64,000 bases of DNA, taken from the NCBI GenBank assembly GCA_009801085.1, contig VNWV01000002.1, positions 2,542,001-2,606,000 on the forward strand, read 5' to 3'. The notes below the pieces were generated by a model, which searched no databases, was not told the origin of the DNA, and saw only the letters and a program-made list of their open reading frames with translations. Both the position numbers and the translations under genes were made by a program. Below, in pieces: positions 1 to 12,077 of this stretch; position 1 is the stretch's first letter, and each line of letters starts with the position of its first letter. Source of the stretch: Lasiodiplodia sp. COLG20. Lineage: Eukaryota > Ascomycota > Dothideomycetes > Botryosphaeriales > Botryosphaeriaceae.

Positions 1-708
1 GCGGGCGCTCGCGAAGGATGCAGGCTGCATGTTGTGTCGGCACATATCAGACACGCCGCCATCCAGACGCGTCGGCGCGCGCGTCGGCCTCCTCCGGCCG
101 CCGCGACGCGTACGCACGCAACGGTTCGGCGCAAAACTTTGCTCGCCGCGGCAAAAGCTTCTCCGACCGCTGGTCGTCTTCGCAAGGGCCGGCGAGGAAA
201 GCTTGGCGAGCGGCCGCGGGACTCGTACGCGGTCTTGGCTCTTGCTCGACCGGGGTAAGCGGCGGCGCCCAGCCATCTCTTCTCCGCCGCCCACAGGAGC
301 TTGAAGATACGGGCCTTGCTTATCGCGGACCTCGCGTGTCGCGGTGGCGGTCGGCCATTGACGACTCGGCGGGCGCGCTGCCTTGGCATACAGGCCCGCC
401 GCCCATCTGGCCGTCTATCTCTGCAAGGGTACCGCTCCAAGATGCTGGGCGCCGGTGATGCTCAGCTACCTTCCTAATTGGATCGCTGCCGTGTGCTTCG
501 ATGCCAAAACCTATAACTTACCCATGGCCCGCGCTCTCGTCTTTCGACTCTGCGCGCAGCCCGTCTACTCCGTCCCAGCTCTGCCTGGCCTCCCAAGTCC
601 TCTGCTCCTCTGCAGTGACTTTCACCGCAGCCCCGCTCAACTTCCTGCTGCTCGCTTCAGCACCTCCCGTCTAGATCTTCTTCTCTCTGCCACCCCACCG
701 CCGCAACC
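1..708. other. 5' flank and leader of the peptide transporter gene
   Basis: No credible gene is visible. The overlapping short ORFs here are GC-rich and low in complexity. The last 170 bases or so are rich in C and T, as is usual just upstream of a fungal start codon, and lead into the transporter ATG at 709. This is probably its promoter and 5'UTR. Confidence 0.5.
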
Positions 709-2697
709 ATGAGCAGAATCATTGAGGACGCCGAGATTGCGAAGAGCCATGAGCCTGGCGCGCCGACTCCGCTGGGCGAGAAGGAGCTGGAGCTGAGGGA
801 GGCTCCGCTCGACACCGAGTCCACCACGACCGACGAGTCGAAGCCCACCGAGGAGGACCTCCGCACGCTTCTCCGCGTCTCAGGCAAGATCCCGTGGACT
901 ACCTACACGATCGCCTTCGTCGAACTGTGCGAGCGTTTCTCGTACTACGGTACCACCATCGTCTGTATGTTCCACCAAAGCCCAGATATCTTGCCCGCAT
1001 CGTGGTACTGACCGCCGAAGACGTCAACTACATCCAGCAGCCCCTTCCGCCGGGCTCGAACACGGGTGCCGGCTTCGATGGCCAGTCTGGTGCCTTGAAC
1101 CGCGGCCAGCAGGCTTCCACCGGTCTGACAACCTGTGAGTCTCGCAGACACACCAAAAGCCTCGCACATGCTCACCCGCTCTAGTCAACAGCTTCTGGTC
1201 CTACACTTGCCCTCTGATTGGTGCCTACGTCGCCGACGAGTACCTCGGTCGTTTCAGAACCATCCAGTGGTCCATCCTCATCTCGCTCATCGGTCACATG
1301 TTCCTCATCATTTCCGCCTCGCCTGCCGTCATCACCAAGCCCGACACTGCCATGGGCGTCTTTGCCGTTGGTCTGGTCATCATGGGCTGCGGTACCGGCG
1401 GTTTCAAGTCCAACATCTCGCCGCTGATTGCCGAGCAAATCACGGATATCAAGCCCAAGGTCATCAGGGACAAGACAGGAAAACGCGTGCTGTCCGACCC
1501 AGCCATCACTGTTGCCCGCGTCTTCCTGTACTTCTACATGATGATCAACATTGGCTCTCTCGTCGGCCAAGTCTGTATGTGTCTCGATCTTAATCTGTTT
1601 GCCGTTCAGCTTACTGATTCGCATGGGCAGGCATGGTGTTCGCCGAGAAGTATGTGGGATTCTGGCTGTCATTCACCCTCCCCACAATCATGTTCCTGTT
1701 CTGCCCGATGGTCCTGTTCTGGTGCAAGAACAAGTATAGGACTACGCCGCCCACTGGTTCGGTCGTTGCCAAGGCCTTCAGACTCGTGGGCTTGGGTGCC
1801 AAGGGCCGCTTTTCTCTGAACCCTGTCCGCACCGTTGCAAACTTCAAGAACGGCGACTTCTGGGAGAGCGTCAAGCCCAGCCACCTCGGAGACGCCAAGC
1901 CCGCATGGATGACCTTCGACGATGCGTGGGTTGACGAGGTCCGCCGTGGCTTCAAGGCCTGCAAGGTCTTCACCTTCTACCCTCTGTACTGGTTGGCGTA
2001 CAACCAGATGACGAACAACCTGACCTCGCAAGCTGCCACCATGCAGCTGAACGGCGCGCCCAACGACATCATCAACAATCTGAACCCGCTGTCCCTGATT
2101 ATCTTCATTCCTCTTGTCGACAACTTTCTGTACCCAGCTCTCCGCAAAGTCGGCATCAACTTCACGCCGCTCAAGCGTGTCGCCGTCGGCTTCCTCATGG
2201 CCGTGCTCGCCATGCTCGCGGCCACCGTCACGCAGCACTACATCTACAAGCTGGGCGAGTGCGGCGAGCAGATGAACTCGTGCAAGAACGAAGATGGCGA
2301 ACAGATCCAGGCGCCGATCAACGTGTGGGTGCAGACACTGCCGTACGTGCTCATTGGTTTCTCGGAAATCTTTGCGTCCATCACGGGCTTGGAGTACGCC
2401 TTTACCAAGGCGCCACACAACATGCGCTCGCTCGTCACGGCCGTCTTCCTCTTCACGTCGGCACTCGGCTCCGCCCTCAACCAGGCCCTTGTCCCGCTGG
2501 CTGAGGACCCACTGCTCGTCTGGAACTATGGCGTCTCGGCCATTCTGGCGGCACTCGGCGGCATTTTCTTCTGGATCTGCTTCCACAAGCTCGACAGGGA
2601 GGAGGACAAGCTCAACATGCTGCCTGACAGCGTGTTCACCGGCAATGACAGGCGCCACTCCATTATCGAGGCGGAGAAGGGCGAAGCCAAGCATTAG
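709..2697 (+). CDS. ptr2: PTR2-type di/tripeptide transporter (POT family)
   Basis: Proton-coupled oligopeptide symporter of the plasma membrane, importing di- and tripeptides. Four exons are inferred: 709-964, 1021-1134, 1185-1574 and 1631-2697, giving about 608 residues, the normal size for fungal Ptr2. The splices restore family sequence (YVNYIQQPLPPG after intron 1, FNSFWSYTCPLIGAYVADEY after intron 2, CMVFAEKYVGFW after intron 3). FYMMINIGSL near residue 245 matches the PTR2 signature. GRFRTIQW follows the second helix region, ERFSYYG sits in the first helix region, and further hydrophobic helices follow. The N-terminus of about 65 residues is acidic and cytosolic. Introns are 56, 50 and 56 bp. 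The family is clear; substrate range is inferred from the family. Confidence 0.93.
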
Positions 2698-3173
2698 AGA
2701 TGGGAATAAAACGTGCATTACGGATATTGGAAATATTCTGGGAAAGCCGACGGGACATTGCCCGATGTAATGGCGCGGTTCATGCTTGATGGGTTGACGG
2801 CTTCTTTTGATACCTTGGGAGACACCAATTCAATTCATGAGAAAATTGTCATTTTGCATTTGATGGTGACAGGTCTCTGTTGGTGTTGATTGAATGGACG
2901 CGGACAAGAACCTGCTGCGCGGCATGGCCCCGATAATTTATCCTTCCCCATGCCACATTCGAGTGCCGCTACGTGAGATGTGTCGTGGCCAGTGGAGTCG
3001 GAATCCCGGGGGACGAATCGTGTCCGCCGCGATAATCAGCCGCATGACTCGTGAAAAATGTGCCCGTGCCGCATCTCCGTCCGGTCTTGCTTTCCAACGC
3101 CCGCAAGGAAAAGCTCCACGAGCACCTTCAAACTCTCCTAATTGCCACCTCTCTGTTCTACAAAATCGCACAA
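2698..3173. other. Intergenic: transporter 3' end and mtIF-2 promoter
   Basis: Contains the 3'UTR of the transporter and the promoter/leader of the following gene. The ORFs in this stretch look non-coding, and no RNA gene was recognised. Confidence 0.5.
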
Positions 3174-6100
3174 ATGATGCGGAAGCAAGCCCTTAGAGTA
3201 CATCATTCTCTCATTCCCCTCCTACAAATTATGAAAAGCTAATTGATTTCCGCAAGGCGTCGTCGACGCACAACGTCTGCGTCTTCTGCGCAACGCGCTT
3301 CAACAGCGGCAGCTTTCTCGACACCACGCTCCACTCCCTCCCGCTCTCCTCCACTTTCAGCGCACCGGTAGCTCCTGCCACGACTCGATACCTCCAGCAA
3401 CGCCGCGGAATCTCCTCATCGAGACCTTTGCCCCAGAGCTTCGGCAACAGCGCACCGCAGTCGCAGCTCCGCAACCATGTCTCTGCAGCGGACGCAGAGC
3501 GCGATGCTATACAAAACCGTTTCACAAAACCGGCTGTGCAGCAGCAGCAGCCGCCGCCTCAACAGCGACAACTCCCCGCCAGGAGCGATGCAGAGAACGC
3601 ATTGCTGAAGGCGGCGTTCGATAGGTCGCCGCCACCTCCAACATCACATCTCGCGCAATCTGCCCAATCGTCCCGATATTCGAATTCGCGGGGGTCACCG
3701 ATCACATACGTCGGGAGAAGAGATCAAGGTACTACGCAGGATCAACGTCACAAGCGCCAGCAGCAGCAGGGTGTGGCAGGTGGGCGAGGGTTTACTGGCA
3801 CTTCGTCATACAATGTCCGGATCGAGCGGGCGCAACAATTGAGGTCACAGCAGAGGGGAGAAGATTTGGGTGGGTTCGACAAGGCTAAGATGGAGCAGTG
3901 GCAGCATTCCCTGACGTCGAAGGGCCGGATACTACCGCAGCAAGCACAACGACAGCAGCAACAGCAACAAGGGCAATATGCGAGGACAAGGCAGGAAGGA
4001 GATAAGAGTTTTGTGCCGCTAAGCTCGGAGAAGAATCACGCAAGAAGGATGAATCTCCTGAGCAGGATGAACAACCCGAGTGGAAGCGGTGCTGCTGCTG
4101 GTACGGTGCAGGAACAGACAAGGCCACAGAGTTTCGTGAGACCGGAACAGGTGCAGGCACGGTCTGTCCCTCCTTCCACGGGAGATCGAGAAAAGGACGC
4201 TTTAAGAGCGCTTTGGGGTACTGGTGCGCCGGCCAGCCAAGAATCGTCCTTCTCTAAGCCTGAGCCTCGTGTTGAGCATAATCATTTGTTGGGAGCGTTC
4301 CCAAAACCAGAAGTGGCAAGCCAAGAAGCCCCAGCCCAAGCCCCGGAGCAGGAGCAGGAGCAAGTTCAAGAAGTTAAAGAGACCCAACCGCCAGAGCTAA
4401 GCCAAGAAGAACCTACTGTGCAGCATGTCCAGGAACGTGAGCGTCCTACGAGATTCTCGAAGTTTGCTGATATTGAGGAGGACGAAGCTCCGCGTAAGCG
4501 CAAGACTAGGGGTGGCCGGAGTAAAGCTTTGGAAGAGGAGGAAGATGTCGACGTCGGCCGCGTCGAGCGGCGCAAGTCGAAGAAGAAGGACAAGAAAAAG
4601 AAGCGTGTCGCGGAAATAGCACCTCCGACCCCGATCTATCTTCCGGAGTATCTCAGTGTTGTTAGTCTGGCCAACATGCTCAGAGTTCGCACGGAAGACC
4701 TTGTCAGAAAGATGGAAGAACTTGGGTACGAGGATATCAATAACGACGATATCCTGAATGCTGAGAATGCCGGATTGATTGCCATGGAATACAACTTCGA
4801 GCCTGCTGCTGCCGATCCCGCAGATGACCTTGACCTTTACCCTGCGCCGGAGCCGGAGGACATGACGATCTTTCCCCCTCGTCCACCCGTTGTGACCATC
4901 ATGGGTCACGTCGACCATGGAAAGACTACTCTGCTCGACTATCTACGGAAGTCGTCAGTTGCAGCAACTGAATTTGGCGGCATTACTCAACACATTGGTG
5001 CCTTCAGCGTTCCCCTGTCGAATGACAAAACCATCACTTTCCTGGATACCCCCGGTCACGCTGCTTTCCTCAACATGCGCCAGCGTGGTGCGAATGTTAC
5101 AGATATAGTCATTCTTGTCGTTGCCGCCGACGACAGTGTCAAACCACAGACTCTCGAGGCTATCAAACACGCCAAGGCAGCTCGTGTTCCCATAATCGTT
5201 GCTATCAACAAAATTGACAAGGAGGGCGCCAACCCCGAACGTGTTAAGCAAGATTTAGCACGCCATGGTGTTGATGTCGAAGACTTTGGCGGAGATATCC
5301 AAGCCATTCCAGTCAGCGGCAAGACCGGTGAAGGCATGCAAGACCTCGAAGAAGCTGCAATCACGCTGTCCGAAATCTTGGACCATCGTGCCGACCCTGA
5401 AGGTCCCGTCGAGGGCTGGGTCCTGGAAGCCACAACTAAGAAATCCGGCAAGGTCGCCACGGTGCTCGTCCGCCGCGGCACGCTCAAGGTTGGCTCCATC
5501 ATCGTAGCTGGCCAGACGTTCGCTCGCGTTCGCTCTATCAAAAACGAGGCTGGTGTTGACATCCCAACAGTTGGCCCTGGTATGCCTGCCGAGATCGACG
5601 GTTGGCGCGGTCAGCCCGAGGCCGGTGACGAGGTCCTCGAGGCTCCCGATGAGCAGCGTGCCGCCGAGGTTGTTGAGTACCGCGAGGCAAATGCGGATCG
5701 CGTGCAGATGGCCAAAGACATGGAGGCCATCAACGAGGCACGCCGTTTGGAACACGAGAAACGCGAGCGCGAGGAGGCGCTCGCCGCTGCTGCGGAAGCG
5801 GGCGAGGCGGACCCAGCAGCCGCCGTCGCTGCGGCGGAGAAGGCCCGGCTCGAGGCTTCAACGGCCGGGCCCATGGAAGTGCCGTTTGTGGTCAAGGCCG
5901 ACGTGTCGGGATCGGTGGAGGCGGTGGTGGACTACGTGATGACGGTGGGCAACGGCGAGGTGCGGCCGCGGGTGCTCCGGACGGGCGTTGGCCCCGTCAG
6001 CGAGTCGGACGTGGAGCTGGCGGCGACGGCGGGCGGGCACGTAGTGGCGTTCAACACGACGCTGGACTCGCGCATGGCGCGCGTGGCCGAGACGAAGGGC

Positions 6101-6564
6101 GTGCGCGTGCTGGAGCAGAACGTCATCTACCGCCTCGTCGACGACGTAAAGGCGCTGCTGAGCGAGCGCCTCACGCCGACCGTCGTGCAGCGCGTCACGG
6201 GCGAGGCATCCGTGCTCGAAGTCTTTGAGATCAACTTGGGCAAAAAGAGGATGATGAGCATTGCCGGGTGCAGGGTTACAAACGGTCAGGTGAATAGGGG
6301 GGCTAAGGTGCGCGTTTTCAGGAATGAGGAGAGGGTTTACGAAGGTATGCTCATGGTTTTTTCTCCCCTCTGTTTATTTTTTTACATTGCTGACTGATTG
6401 TTCTCGTTCTAGGCAGCATTTCCAGCCTCAAGCAGGTCAAGAAGGACGTCACAGAGATGCGGAAGGGCAACGAGTGCGGCATGGCATTTGAAAACTGGGG
6501 AGAGTTCAAGGCCGGTGACACGATTCAGTGCTACGAGGAGAAGTTTGAGAAGAGGACTTTGTAG
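3174..6564 (+). CDS. IFM1: Mitochondrial translation initiation factor IF-2
   Basis: Organellar GTPase that places initiator tRNA on the small mitoribosomal subunit. About 1087 residues from three exons: 3174-3197, 3257-6344 and 6413-6564. The long open frame has no ATG near its 5' end. An upstream exon encoding MMRKQALR, a 59-bp intron with a GCTAAT branch point and a CAAG acceptor restore a start in phase; the joined N-terminus is Arg/Ser-rich, as expected for a presequence. A long Gln-rich, low-complexity linker follows, then a basic segment and the IF-2 N-domain. The G domain shows GHVDHGKTT (about residue 557), GGITQHIG, DTPGHAAF, NKID and SGKTGEG. The C-terminal IF2 domains follow, ending in NWGEFKAGDTIQCYEE. 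A short exon downstream of intron 6345-6412 supplies the terminus. The function is certain; the first exon is inferred. Confidence 0.93.
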
Positions 6565-7373
6565 ACGGGTGAAACAGATGGCTTCGGCTAATGAGGAAGA
6601 GGCGAAGGTGGATTACTCTCGACTCAGAATATACCTTTGTGCGATCGTGTTAATACGATATGTGAGCGGAGCTGTTTGATATAGATGCATTAGAGTAAGG
6701 TGTGGCGGATATATGGAACAGAAAGCTTTTAGAGGAAGCGCATGCGAACCGATTTCTCACTTAGCACGCGTGACCATACTTGATTTCTCAAAGTGCTGAT
6801 GTGAAGAATATTTAGTTCGCCTTTGTTGGCTTCCGGATGTATCACAGATCACCCCCTTCAGATTCTGGGCCCAGACAATGAAGATCGCTGACTGCCTCTC
6901 TGGGTGCAAAGAGAATTACGGAGTAGAGCGGTTTTGTTATTCAATTAGCCAGCCTGCGGGCCTCTCTTGACAGCAAAATAGTCAACTGGTGATGTGCACT
7001 TCTATTTCGCCATGATGCGCATCATTGAAAGTAACGGAAGCGGACCACCAACAAGATCGATTCTGGAGTTCAAGTTCTCGGCCCGAGAGCCGAAGTACAG
7101 GCTTGCTTGATACAAACTTTAAGGCTTTCAGCCGTCCGTGTGATGATGATTCTTCCATTGCAGGGATTATTCACATGGTTGGAACAGGAGAACAAGCGAA
7201 ACCTCAACCGTTTTGAGCTCTGATGCCTAATCCTATACAGAGAGCTTTCACGTGGATTCAACCAGATACCCAAAACACAGAACGCCCAGCCCATGCCATG
7301 ATTAAGCCGCTAAAATTACAACACACAAACCACATCCTTTCTTTTTGTATCCCAATGATTGCATACGTGCGGA
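6565..7373. other. Intergenic between two convergent genes
   Basis: About 0.8 kb between the stop of mtIF-2 (+) and the stop of the UNC-50 gene (-), so it should hold only two 3'UTRs and terminators. Composition is more AT-rich than in the genes. Nothing else was recognised. Confidence 0.5.
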
Positions 7374-8438
7374 TCACACTGACTTGCGCAACTTGGCTCC
7401 CGCCCACAACACGGGTGCCAAATGTTTTGGCAGGTTGGCACCGAACAGGCTAATAAACCAGAGGATAGTGAAAACGGCGACAGGGGTAAGGAGAAGTTCG
7501 GTGTGGTGGAGGAAAGGGAGAGCTATACTGTAATTAGTAACGACTATTTTGAATGGAGCTCAAAGTGGGAAAATACCATTGTAACCCAGAAAAGTGATCA
7601 CGGTGTAATACCCAAAAGCGAGCAGGTACAACGAGTTTCCAACGAGCGAGGAAACCCAAAAGTCGCGCGCGATCAGAGGCATCAGAAGGAACTGAATGAC
7701 GTAGAGGAAGAACCAGACTGGGAAGAACGCGCGAATCGAGACCTGCGGAGCCGTGAGTTAGTTTGTGGCGGCTTTCTGGAGGAGTTATGCGCCTGCACTC
7801 ACGTCAAAGCAGTACCCGAATTCCAGCTGCTCTCCGTCTCCGGGCTGCACAAAGAGGCCTTGTCTCCGCCGGCCGGGTAAGCCAGGCACACCCGGACCGA
7901 GCAGCCTTCCAACCAAGAAGTACGCTGCCGTCGCGACGGCGAGAGACAGGCCGATGAAGTGCACGAAGACGAAGACCAGCATTATGCGCAGCGTCTTGCC
8001 GAAGCCGTCGGCGTAGGCCAGACCCCAAGCGAGCGAGGTCAGGATCAGAAAGAACGACAGCAGATAGGTGAAGGCAGGATCAGGCCGGTGCCAGGTATTT
8101 TTCGTTTCTAGTGTTGCGCATCAGCATGGGCCGGGAGACACAGATGGTCGAGGAGCATTACGCTTCTGCAACGAATGTTAGCCAGCTGTCGCGCGCATAC
8201 GCGTCGCAAGAAGCGCAGATTGCCTTACATGGTAGTATATAGAGCGAAACACCTTTTTCGGTGCTATTATGAGGCTCATCATCTCCCAGACGGCAGTCTC
8301 GAAGTCCATCTGCGGGAATTTGAAGAGGCGCTTGAAGAAGCGCGGCATCTTGACGCCCTGGCGGCGGTTGCTGGGCGCGGTGCCGCCGAAGTTGGTCGAG
8401 GGCCCGCCATGGCGCGGCAGCGAGATCTGCGGGTTCAT
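7374..8438 (-). CDS. gmh1: UNC-50/Gmh1 family Golgi membrane protein
   Basis: Multi-pass membrane protein of the early Golgi; in yeast Gmh1 interacts with the ArfGEF Gea1, and animal UNC-50 acts in receptor trafficking. About 277 residues. Exons in minus order are 8438-8229, 8165-8162, 8107-7803, 7742-7577 and 7522-7374. Recognisable segments are FKRLFKFPQMDFETAVWEM, IAPKKVFRSIYYH, QTKNTWHRPDPAFTYLL, LEFGYCFD, VGNSLYLLAFGYYTVITFLG and the terminus HLAPVLWAGAKLR. A stretch between YYH and QTKNTW can be joined in frame only by a 4-nt exon (AAGC) that supplies K and one base of Q. It lies between introns of 63 and 54 bp, each with good donor and acceptor sites. About five hydrophobic helices are visible. 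It is divergent from RNA14, 451 bp away. The family is firm; the microexon is inferred. Confidence 0.88.
8162..8165 (-). other. Predicted 4-nucleotide microexon of gmh1
   Basis: On the minus strand the sequence reads TTGCAG, then AAGC, then GTAATG. The upstream intron (8228-8166) starts GTAAGG and has a GGCTAAC branch point 13 nt before the acceptor. The downstream intron (8161-8108) ends in CACTAG. Including AAGC gives YYH-K-QTKNTW, the continuous family sequence as I know it. Skipping it shifts the frame. Confidence 0.65.
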
Positions 8439-8889
8439 GGCGGCGGACGGGTCGGCTGGGTGCTGCTGCGACGGCTGGCGGTCTTGGGGAAGACGTGTTC
8501 CTGGAGTGACACGTCGGGGCTGGGGCAGCTGAGGAGTGGTGCTGCGGTTGAAGTGACGATCCGCGCCAAGGAACGGGCGTCATTGCGCGAGCAAGCTGGC
8601 TGGCCCGGCGCTGCAAAGTCAACGGCCTCCGCTTCCGTACGCCAAACTCACCACCTCCAAGCACCGAAATCCGCACAAACCCAGCCACTCCGCCCACAGG
8701 ACAAAGGCGCTTGCGCACCCGCACCCCGCGCCCGGCCGCCTGTCCCGCCTCAGCGCTGCGACCGCGACTCTGCGCGTCCGACCCCAAGCGCCGATCCCGC
8801 AACTGACAGAGCAGCTTTACAGCTGTCGCCGCCCCTCAGCTACAGCTGCAGCCACACCTACAGCCCGACCAAGCTCGCCCGCCGCCACC
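8439..8889. promoter_or_regulatory. Shared divergent promoter gmh1 / RNA14
   Basis: The 451 bp separate the start codons of two divergent genes, so both promoters and 5'UTRs must lie here. The RNA14 side is rich in C and T with repeated CAGC-type leader sequence just before its ATG (GCCGCCACCATGG context). No specific operator is claimed. Confidence 0.55.
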
Positions 8890-11800
8890 ATGGCGGACAT
8901 GACGCCCGAGATGGCTTTTCTGCAGTCGCTGCAGTCCGATGCCGCCGCCGCCTTTGGCAATGGCAGCGAGCCGCAACAGCACGACGAGCCCACGCAGGAC
9001 GAATCGCCGCAGGCTGCGCCAGCCGAAGACGACGACGAGGACTACGACCCGTCCGCCCTGATGCCTGACACCTCCGCCTATGACCCCAGTGCCGTCCCCG
9101 CTCCAGCTGAGTCCGCTCAGTCAACGTCCACGCCGACGCCGTCGCAGCCCGCCTCGCAGGCCCCGTCGCGCACCGCGTCGGCCGTACCTGACCAGAAGAC
9201 CCAGGCCAAGCCGCCACGTACGATGGGTGGGTTTGTCGTAGATGACGAGGACGACGAGGACGAGTCCCCCGTCGCAAAAGCAGCTGGTGCTCAGGGAGTG
9301 AAGGTTTCTGCGCCGGGTTCTACGCATACGCCAGAGCGTTCTGTTTCTCAGACTCCAGTCAATGCACTTCCTTCATCATCAAATGTACCAATACATAAAG
9401 CTGCACAAGATCAGGGTGTTTCAGGTGTTTCCAATGGCGCTCAAAGCGCACTTCCTCCTGCTGATTCCGCTACGCCTGTCAATCCCCAGCCCCAGACCCA
9501 CGCGGCTGTGCAGCCGACCTCCAAGGCGCGTCTGCCGCAGGACCGCATTGGCATTCTTGAAGACAGGATTCGGGAGGACCCACGCGGCGACTTGGACGCT
9601 TGGCTGAGCCTGATCAACGAGTACAGGCGGCGTGACAAGCTCGAGGAAGCTCGTGCCGCCTACGCCCGCTTCTTCAAGGTTTTCCCGTACGCGGTAAGCT
9701 GGACCAGCCCGCTGCATTGCCGATTTTCGAGCTGATATGTGATCTCAGGCCGAGCAATGGGTGGCATACGCGAACATGGAGTTGCAGGCTAACAACTTCT
9801 ACGCTGTCGAGCGCATCTTCGAGCAATCCCTCCTCCAAGTCCCCCACGTTGAGCTATGGTCTACTTATCTTACTTACATTCGGAGACGCAACAACCTGAC
9901 AGCAGATGCAACCGGCAGCGCTCGCCAAACCGTCTCCTTAGCGTACGACTTTGTCCTCCAGAACGTCGGCATGGACAAGGACGCCGGCCAGCTTTGGCAG
10001 GATTACGTCGAGTTCATCGAATCTGGCCCCGGAAATGTTGGTGGAAGTACCTGGCAGGACCAGCAGAAGATGGACCTGTTGCGCAAGGCCTACCAAAAGG
10101 CCATTTGTGTCCCGACTGACGCGGTTACGGCACTCTGGAAGCAGTACGATCGCTTTGAAATGGGCTTGAACAAGGTTACCGTAAGTACCCCTGAACTGAG
10201 CGTTCTTGTTCCGACAAACTGACCCGTTTCCAAAGGGCCGCAAGTTCCTCCAAGAGAAGTCACCTGCCTACATGACCGCACGTAGCTCTATAGTTGCGTT
10301 GGAGAACATTACCAAGGATTTGAACAGGACGACTCTTGCAAAGCTGCCTCCTGCTCTTGGATTTGATGGTGACCTTGAGTACATGAAGCAAGTCGACATC
10401 TGGAAGAAGTGGATTGCTTGGGAGAAGGAAGATCCGTTGGTGCTGAAAGAGGAAGATCCCGCTGCATTCAAGGCCCGTGTAATCTTCGTTTACAAGCAGG
10501 CATTGATGGCTCTCCGCTTCTGGCCTGAGATGTGGTACGATGCAGCTGAGTTTGCTTTCCAGAACGACCTAGAGTCAGAAGGCAATGATTTCCTTGCCAA
10601 GGGCTGTGAGGCCAACCCGGAGAGCTGTTTGCTTGCTTTTAAGCGCGCCGACAGGATCGAAATGACGTCTGCAAACGAAGAGGGTGAGGACAGTCTCATC
10701 CGCCGTGGCGAGCTTGTTCGCGAGCCGTACCAGAAGGCGCTGGATGCTCTTTACGCTTTGATAAACAAGACAAAAGCTCGCGAAACCGACATGGTCAACC
10801 GCATCAAGGAAATGTTTGCGCAGCAATCTGACAATAACGAGGAGGAACAAGCCGACGACGATGACGAGGATCAGGAGGGCAACAGCGCTGTCAAGGCCAA
10901 GGAAGCTGCTCTTCAGGCCCAGATCGAGGCGATTCAGAAGGGCAACGCTGCACAAGTCAAACTGCTCTCCAGGACTGTCTCGTTTGCGTGGATCGCGCTG
11001 ATCAGGGCTATGCGCCGGATACAGGGCAAGGGTAAGCCTGGCGACAAGATCGGCGGCTTCCGCCAGGTATTCGCAGACGCTCGCAAGGCTGGCCGCATCA
11101 CGAGTGATGTGTACGTTGCTAGTGCCTTGATCGAGCACCATTGCTACAACGATCCCGCTGCGACGAAGATCTTAGAACGCGGCATGAAGCTGTTCCCCGA
11201 AGACGAGGAGTTCGCGTTGGAGTATCTCAAGCATCTCATTGCAAAGAACGATATCACCAACGCAAGAGCAGTCTTCAAGACGACGGTCAGCAGGCTCGCA
11301 CAGAAGCCCGAGACACTCTCGAAGGCCAAGCCGATATATTCCTTCTTTCACGAATATGAGTCGCACTACGGTGAACTCAGTCAGATTCAGGAGCTTGAGA
11401 AGCGCATGTCAGAGCTTTTCCCAGAAGACCCTCAGCTCTCTCACTTCTCTCGCCGCTACTCCAAGCCCACCTTCGACCCTACTGCAATCCGCCCCATCAT
11501 CTCACCTCTTACTCAAGCTAAACCGAAGCCTCCGCCAGGTATGGAGCAACCAGCACAAGTCCCGCAGCCGGCAGCGCCTCTTCCACAGCAACAGCCTGCC
11601 GCTTCATCCGTGCCTCCTTCCGTGATCGACTCTCCCCGCCCTCCGCCTGTTCAGGCTCGCGACTCACCCAAGCGTCCGTTCGTTCCCGATGACTCAGACA
11701 ACGATTCAGCAGTGCAACCGCGCAAGATTGCCCGTGGGGAATCACCACTCAAAGGCGCTGCCGGTCGACGTCTGGCTGCTCAGCAGGGCCGTGCTCTTGG

Positions 11801-12077
11801 CCGGGACGGTGCTAGCAGCACACAAGCAGGAGGTGCCGGCGCTCAGCCTACGCCTCTGCCTCGCGACATCACTTTCATCCTCAGCATCATCCCGTCCGCC
11901 CACTCTTACAATTCTGTGCGGTTCATCCCTGAACGGGTTGTTGATGTGCTGCGCAACGTCCAGCTGCCGCAGACATGGCCGCCGCCGCATAGGATCGAGC
12001 CGCTCCGTCAGATTCCTGGCGCTGGACATCCGATGGGCCAGATGCCGATGAACGGCCCTAACCCTTACTTCCGCTAG
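8890..12077 (+). CDS. rna14: mRNA 3'-end-processing factor RNA14 (CstF-77 homologue)
   Basis: Nuclear scaffold subunit of cleavage factor IA, which holds Rna15 on pre-mRNA for cleavage and polyadenylation. Three exons, 8890-9693, 9749-10180 and 10236-12077, give about 1025 residues. The first 215 residues are acidic and disordered. HAT-type helical repeats start at RIREDPRGDLDAWLSLINEY and continue through AEQWVAYANMELQANNF, LQVPHVELWSTYLTYI, AVTALWKQYDRFE and WKKWIAWEKED into the HAT-C half. The C-terminus is Pro/Gln-rich and ends in a conserved helical tail (ITFILSIIPSAHSYNSVRF) of the kind that contacts the Rna15 hinge. The introns are 55 bp, all phase 0. The context GCCACCATGGCG supports the start. 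Identity is strong from repeat order and length. Confidence 0.93.

Noticed and set aside
1669..2718. 349-codon ORF antisense to the peptide transporter
   Set aside because: A shadow frame created by codon bias of the real gene on the opposite strand.
8175..9068. 297-codon plus-strand ORF overlapping gmh1 and the RNA14 start
   Set aside because: It conflicts with two well-supported genes and its translation is Arg/Ala/Pro-rich without motifs.
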